DNA of 64,000 nt from Mycolicibacterium lutetiense (GTDB taxonomy: Bacteria; Actinomycetota; Actinomycetes; Mycobacteriales; Mycobacteriaceae). Within the stretch, counting starts at the first letter, position 1; the number at the start of each line of letters is the position of its first letter. The translations under genes and the position numbers were made by a program. The notes under the pieces are model-generated. The model was not told where the DNA came from, did not search any database, and saw only the letters and a program-made list of their open reading frames with translations. Of the stretch, positions 60,399 through 64,000 are shown piece after piece. The stretch spans positions 930,001-994,000 of the forward strand of contig NZ_JAGIOP010000001.1 in assembly GCF_017876775.1 (NCBI RefSeq), read 5' to 3'.

Positions 60399-60734
60399 TC
60401 AGTAGTTGTTGCAGCTGCTCGCGATCGAGTTGATCGGCCCGAAGTACTGCGCGGCCGCCGGGCTGCCCTGCAGCTGGACCACCGTCTGCTGGCGCTGGGC
60501 AGGCCCCGAGGCCAGGAAGTTCCGCAGTGCACCTTGCGCGAACGGGGAAGCGTTGAACTGCTGGGCCAAGTCGGGACGCTGCGCATTGAGCGCCGCCATC
60601 ACCTGCTCGTAGCTACATGTCGTGTTGACCACGCCGCTGAAATCGGGTTGGGCGGATGCCACCCCCGTCACCAGCGGAACGGACAGAGCCAGCCCGCCGA
60701 GCGTGGCCGCGATGTACTTGAAAGACTTGATCAC
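60399..60734 (-). CDS. Secreted haemophore-like haem-binding protein
   Basis: This 111-residue protein starts with a signal peptide (MIKSFKYIAATLGGLALSVP, cleaved after ASA near residue 28). The mature part (QPDFSGVVNTTCSYEQVMAA ... SSCNNY) has the size and Cys pair of the mycobacterial haemophore family to which Rv0203 belongs. Members bind haem outside the cytoplasm. GTG 60734 is chosen because it begins the leader; the longer frame has no leader. It is flanked by P450 genes on both sides, but a role in haem supply to them is only a guess. Confidence 0.8.
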   Translation of the reverse strand: MIKSFKYIAATLGGLALSVPLVTGVASAQPDFSGVVNTTCSYEQVMAALNAQRPDLAQQFNASPFAQGALRNFLASGPAQRQQTVVQLQGSPAAAQYFGPINSIASSCNNY

Positions 60735-60768
60735 CTGCTGGAACCCCCATGTTGTCGCCCAAGATGAC

Positions 60769-60835
60769 GACGCCTTGTACGTGTGCCGGACCCGACCTCG
60801 TTCGAGGTTAACAGGCGGCAGACGTACAAGGCGTC
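60769..60835 (-). terminator. Elaborate hairpin after the 60861 P450 operon
   Basis: GACGCCTTGTACGT (60769-60782) pairs perfectly with ACGTACAAGGCGTC (60822-60835). Inside, TGCCG (60784-60788) pairs with CGGCA (60816-60820), and ACCTCG-TT-CGAGGT (60795-60808) forms a tip hairpin. The element lies 25 nt after the P450 stop on the minus strand. It is much longer than a usual terminator and may be a repeat element. Confidence 0.55.
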
Positions 60836-60860
60836 CTCGCAAAACCGGTACCGGTCCACA

Positions 60861-62255
60861 TCAGTCGATGATGGCGATGTCCTTGCGCTCGGTGATCGGC
60901 CGGGCCAGCTCCTGCTCATTGCAGATGCGCTGCAGCTTCTCCAGGGTCTCATCCAGGCCGGGGCCCAGCTTCTTGCCCGGGGTGAAGCGCGCCGGCAGAT
61001 TTCGCATGCCCTGAATGACGCCGATGGTGTCGTAGTGCACGGTGCCCTCGGGATCGCACACGTAGTCCGGCATCCGATCCAGCACCGCGGTGAGCATCGA
61101 CTTGAATACCGTGCGGGCCACATTCGAACCCACGCAGCGATGTACGCCGATGCCGAAGCTGAAGTGCCGGTTGCCCTTTCGCTCCATGACGAGGTCGTTG
61201 GGCTGGTCGAACACCGACGGGTCGCGGTTGGCCATCGCCCAGGACAGCCACAAACGCTCGTACTGCTTGAACTCCTGACCTTCGACCTCGACGTCCTCGG
61301 AGAACGTCCGGCCGTCACCGGGCGCCGGGGTGAAGAAGCGCAGGAACTCCTCGGTGGCCGGGTCGAGGAGTGTTGCGCGCTCATCGCTCAGCCGGGTGCG
61401 CTCGCCGGGGTGCTGCCCGAGCCAGTCCAAGGCGTGGGCGGTGAGCGCGGTGGTGGTGTCGAATCCGCCGCCGATGACCAGGCCCAGGTTGCCCAGGATC
61501 TCCATGTCCGGTGCCGGTTCACCGTTGATGCGCAACTGCACCATCGCGTTGACCAGACCGGGCCGCGGATTCTCCCGGATCTCCATCATGTTGTTGATGA
61601 TGTCGATGCCCATTTCGCGGTGCTGGGCGTTGATCTTCTCGCGATCAGGGGAGTGCTCGGGGGTGTAGACCGAGGCGTGGGTGGGCTCGCTGTAGACATT
61701 CCACTTGTTGAGCTCAATGCCCATCATGGCGAGGGTGAACACCGCGGGCACCACATTGGCCAGATGCTCGACGAAGTCGATCTCGCCGGACTCGATGTGC
61801 TCATCGAGTGCGGCGCGGGTGATCTCGTCCACGAACGGCACCCACCGCTTGATCGCGGCCGGCGACAGGTACGGGTTCAGTGCGCCGCGGTAGGCACTGT
61901 GCTCGGGTTCGTCCATCTCCAGGATGCCGCCGCGCACCACCGTCGCACGGCTGGCCTTGGGGATGGTGATGCCCTGGTAGGGAGTCTCCCCACTGATGTC
62001 GTGATGGTTCGAGACGACGGGGCAGCGGGCCAACTCGAAGACGTGCTTGCTGTCGGCGGCCACCCAGTGCCCGTTGTAGGTGTCGGTCCACGCCATCGGG
62101 CAGCCGGACTGCATCTCCTCGGTGATCTTCTCGAACTGCAACCGATATTCCGGCGTGTGCCGGTCGAAGTGGTAGTTGTTCTTCTTACGGTCGTCGTCGG
62201 TCGTGACATCCACAGTGCTTGACTCTCTTCGCGCAAGCGGCTCATCGATACTCAC
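60861..62255 (-). CDS. Cytochrome P450
   Basis: This 464-residue P450 is longer than the others. It has haem loop FGIGVHRCVG (Cys374), I-helix GGGFDTTTAL and ExxR in EEFLRFFT. Residue positions suggest extra N- and C-terminal stretches (the last 40 residues after ARFTPG). The I-helix acidic residue is Asp (FDTT). GTG 62255 has AAGGGAG 9 nt upstream. The ferredoxin gene is 32 nt upstream on the same strand, so this pair is a likely redox couple. The MDEPEHSAYRG stretch is typical of the substrate-binding B-C region. Confidence 0.93.
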   Translation of the reverse strand: MSIDEPLARRESSTVDVTTDDDRKKNNYHFDRHTPEYRLQFEKITEEMQSGCPMAWTDTYNGHWVAADSKHVFELARCPVVSNHHDISGETPYQGITIPKASRATVVRGGILEMDEPEHSAYRGALNPYLSPAAIKRWVPFVDEITRAALDEHIESGEIDFVEHLANVVPAVFTLAMMGIELNKWNVYSEPTHASVYTPEHSPDREKINAQHREMGIDIINNMMEIRENPRPGLVNAMVQLRINGEPAPDMEILGNLGLVIGGGFDTTTALTAHALDWLGQHPGERTRLSDERATLLDPATEEFLRFFTPAPGDGRTFSEDVEVEGQEFKQYERLWLSWAMANRDPSVFDQPNDLVMERKGNRHFSFGIGVHRCVGSNVARTVFKSMLTAVLDRMPDYVCDPEGTVHYDTIGVIQGMRNLPARFTPGKKLGPGLDETLEKLQRICNEQELARPITERKDIAIID

Positions 62256-62287
62256 GGCGTTGTCTCCCTTTGGTATTCGGGTCGGCG

Positions 62288-62482
62288 TCAATCTTCGATG
62301 ACGATGGCTTGCTCGGGGCAGGAGTGCGCGGCCTCGCGGACCGCGTCCTCCTGATCCGCTGGTACCACCTCGGAAACCGGCGACGAGTGACCGTCGACGT
62401 CGTCGAGGACGAACGAGTCGGGCGCGATCATCGCACACAGGGTGTGGCCCTGGCAGCGACTGGCATCGACCGAAACCTTCAC
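62288..62482 (-). CDS. [3Fe-4S]-type ferredoxin
   Basis: This 64-residue ferredoxin has Cys10 and Cys16 (RCQGHTLCAMIAPDSF) and Cys55 in HSCPEQAI. Three Cys suit a [3Fe-4S] cluster. GTG 62482 has AAGGAG 8 nt upstream. It lies between the mycofactocin SDR (34 nt) and the P450 gene (32 nt), so it is probably the electron donor of that P450. Confidence 0.92.
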   Translation of the reverse strand: MKVSVDASRCQGHTLCAMIAPDSFVLDDVDGHSSPVSEVVPADQEDAVREAAHSCPEQAIVIED

Positions 62483-62516
62483 TACGCCAACTCCTTTCGA
62501 ATCAATGGGTGCGGCA

Positions 62517-63392
62517 TTACACGTGGTAGTCGTACCACTTGAGATAACCGCCGGCGTCGACGCGCAGCTGCATGCCGGTGACGTAGCGGGACTCTTCCGA
62601 GGCCAGCCACAGCACCGCGTTGCTGATGTCCTCGGGTTCGATGAAGTTGACCTTCATGGCCTGCTGCACACCGAACACCGGCTCGGCATCGGCACGGGTG
62701 GGGTTCTCCAGATCCGGCCGGAACGAGCGGTACATCGGCTCGCTCTGCAGCATGTTGGTGTTGCAGTTGGTCGGGTGGATCACGTTGGCCCGGATGCCGC
62801 GCACCGCCAGTTCGGTGGCCAGCGCGTGGACGTATTCGGAGATCAGGCGCTTGGAGATCATGTAGCCCATGCCGCCCGGATCGGCGCCCGGGTTGGGCTT
62901 GTTGTGGGCGTCCATCAGGGCCGCGGCCGATGCGGTGGCGATGATGGACGCGCCCTCCTTGAGGTGCGGCAGCGCGACCTGGATGGCGTTGATGGTGCCC
63001 ACGAAGTTGGTGTTGATGCCGTCGGTCCAGGCCTGCATCGCGGGCTCGCCCTTCATCGCGGCGACGCCGGCCTGCGCCACGACGATGTCGACCTTGCCGA
63101 ATTCCGCAAGTCCCGCGTCCAGCGCGGCACGCAGCTCGGCTTCGATGCGGACGTCGGCCTGGGCGGTGACGATGCGCCGTCCGGTCTTCTCGACGTAATT
63201 CTTGGTCTCTTCGAGGTCTTCCGCCGTGGCCATCGCATAGCCGACAGTGTCGTAGTTCTTACAGATGTCGACCGCGATGATGTCGGCGCCCTCTTCGGCC
63301 AGCCGAATCGCGTGGCTGCGGCCCTGACCGCGGGCCGCGCCGGTGATGAATGCGACTTTCCCGGCAACCCTGCCCTCTACGCTGTTTCCCAC
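62517..63392 (-). CDS. Mycofactocin-coupled SDR
   Basis: This 291-residue protein has VAFITGAARGQGRSHAIRLA, ADIIAVDIC, the ATAEDLEETK insert and HPTNCNTNMLQSEPMYRSF, the same signature as the SDR at 57303. The Tyr-x3-Lys pair is in GYMISKR. It should oxidise an alcohol with bound NAD that is re-oxidised by mycofactocin. GTG 63392 is the start. It follows another SDR gene by 42 nt and precedes the ferredoxin. Two members in one window suggest a substrate with alcohol groups. Confidence 0.92.
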   Translation of the reverse strand: MGNSVEGRVAGKVAFITGAARGQGRSHAIRLAEEGADIIAVDICKNYDTVGYAMATAEDLEETKNYVEKTGRRIVTAQADVRIEAELRAALDAGLAEFGKVDIVVAQAGVAAMKGEPAMQAWTDGINTNFVGTINAIQVALPHLKEGASIIATASAAALMDAHNKPNPGADPGGMGYMISKRLISEYVHALATELAVRGIRANVIHPTNCNTNMLQSEPMYRSFRPDLENPTRADAEPVFGVQQAMKVNFIEPEDISNAVLWLASEESRYVTGMQLRVDAGGYLKWYDYHV

Positions 63393-63434
63393 AATTGTCC
63401 TTTCGCTTCAATGTTTTTCGGGTGATCCTGCGCG

Positions 63435-64000
63435 TTAGGTGTTACGGCCGCCGTTGACCCCGAGGATCTGGCCGGTGATGTAGCCCGCCTCCTCGGAGGC
63501 GAAGAAGGCGCAGGCGGCGGCGATGTCCTCGGGCTTGCCCATCCGGCGAACCGGCGTCTGCGCGATCTGCTTGTCGGTGTCGCCGAGGAGTCCCTTGCCT
63601 TCGGCCTTGCGAAGCATGGGGGTGTCGATGAAGCCCGGCGGTACCGCGTTGACCGTGATGCCGTTGGGTCCGAGTTCCAGTGCCAGGCTCTTGGTCAAAC
63701 CGTTCACCGCGGATTTCGCCGCGACATAGGGCGACATGAAGGGCTGGCCCGAATGAGTGCTCGACGACGAGATGTTGACGATCCGGCCCCAGCCGGCTTC
63801 GAGCATGTCGGGCAATACCGCCTGTACGCAATGGAACACGCCGTTGAGATTGACATCGATGATCTGCTGCCACTTCTCGAACGACACATCGCTGAACCGC
63901 TTGAAGCAGTCCAGGCCGGCCGCGTTGACCAGCACCGAGATCGGGCCGAGTTGGGCGCGAACCGCATTGACCGCGGAGTCGACCGCGGCCCGATCGGTCA
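63435..64000 (-). CDS. Short-chain dehydrogenase/reductase, N-terminus beyond the window
   Basis: The frame is open to base 64000, so the Rossmann start is outside the window. The visible part has VLVNAAGLDCFKRFSDV, the catalytic Ser in NISSSSTHSG, YVAAK and the ending ITGQILGVNGG. It is a classical SDR with a 3-oxoacyl-ACP-reductase-like look. It is the first visible gene of the minus-strand operon with the mycofactocin SDR, ferredoxin and P450. Confidence 0.9.
   Translation of the reverse strand, partial: TDRAAVDSAVNAVRAQLGPISVLVNAAGLDCFKRFSDVSFEKWQQIIDVNLNGVFHCVQAVLPDMLEAGWGRIVNISSSSTHSGQPFMSPYVAAKSAVNGLTKSLALELGPNGITVNAVPPGFIDTPMLRKAEGKGLLGDTDKQIAQTPVRRMGKPEDIAAACAFFASEEAGYITGQILGVNGGRNT

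Noticed and set aside
60783..62222. A 479-codon plus-strand frame opposite the P450 at 60861
   Set aside because: It is antisense to a P450 with all motifs; no ribosome-binding site and no recognisable domain.
1..64000. CRISPR arrays, tRNA or rRNA genes
   Set aside because: I saw no regularly spaced direct repeats and no cloverleaf or rRNA-like sequence in the intergenic regions.
1..64000. KstR or KstR2 operators marking a cholesterol regulon
   Set aside because: The intergenic regions I read do not contain the AACnnGTT or CAAGnnCTTG cores in a convincing palindrome, so a standard cholesterol regulon is not supported.

Overview
The window is high-GC actinobacterial DNA, almost certainly from a fast-growing environmental mycobacterium (Mycolicibacterium-like). 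The reasons are the density of FadE-type acyl-CoA dehydrogenases and cytochrome P450s, two mycofactocin-coupled short-chain dehydrogenases, a secreted haemophore-like protein, a tandem-TetR regulator of Mce3R architecture, and frequent GTG/TTG starts with 1-8 nt gene overlaps. It reads as a catabolic accessory region: 8 P450s, 4 small [3Fe-4S]-type ferredoxins, 1 Rieske ferredoxin, 4 acyl-CoA dehydrogenases, 7 intact or edge-truncated SDRs plus 1 broken SDR, 4 amidohydrolases, 3 alpha/beta hydrolases and 4 TetR-type regulators, with two insertion sequences.
Layout. 1-4061 (+): a beta-oxidation module (SDR, CaiB-type CoA transferase, thiolase, acyl-CoA dehydrogenase) closed by a hairpin. 4178-8861: a TetR gene with an operator placed over its promoter, a hypothetical protein, an internally shortened VOC protein, a P450, a divergent SDR and a second TetR. 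9068-10280: an IS3-family element with a clear -1 frameshift heptamer. 10304-19698 (+): a nine-gene pathway (amidohydrolase, PhyH-type dioxygenase, VOC protein, CoA ligase, crotonase, second amidohydrolase, SDR, P450, SnoaL/LEH-like protein). 19682-23682 (-): quinone-oxidoreductase-like protein, APH-type kinase and acyl-CoA dehydrogenase with overlapping ends, under a TetR gene; the kinase/dehydrogenase pair matches the ACAD10/11 and LvaA/LvaC pattern for 4-hydroxyacyl-CoA breakdown. 23736-25909 (-): a K+ channel and a small membrane protein, capped by an IS110-family element (25927-27153).
27554-30268 (+): P450, ferredoxin, small protein, LLM oxidoreductase. 30331-32503 (-): P450, ferredoxin, hydrolase. 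32653-36814 (-): a DUF35/thiolase-fold fusion (probable aldolase), hydrolase and two HIBADH-like dehydrogenases. 36898-38405 (-): a ferredoxin and a stand-alone NuoF-like protein, which may be an NADH-to-ferredoxin reductase. 38924-42537 (-): two amidohydrolases, a Rieske ferredoxin and a hydrolase, divergent from a two-subunit acyl-CoA dehydrogenase (42816-45008, +). The last three minus-strand or divergent units and the 27554 P450 operon share a palindrome, GAGAAT-N3-ATTCTC, in their upstream regions.
45055-50072: a tandem TetR, a deletion-damaged SDR pseudogene, and a VWA-protein/MoxR-ATPase pair. 50157-60376 (+): a tightly packed cluster with a leaderless-looking periplasmic-binding-fold protein, two AveC-like membrane proteins, SDR, aldehyde dehydrogenase, three P450s and a mycofactocin-coupled SDR. 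This is the strongest candidate for an undescribed pathway. 60399-64000 (-): a haemophore-like protein, then a P450/ferredoxin/mycofactocin SDR/SDR operon ending in an elaborate hairpin.
Together the genes describe oxidative attack on a hydrophobic cyclic or branched substrate (P450s with ferredoxins, mycofactocin SDRs, ALDH), CoA activation, beta-oxidation or retro-aldol shortening, and ring hydrolysis. No gene identifies the substrate. All product names come from motif recognition by eye; no database search was possible.
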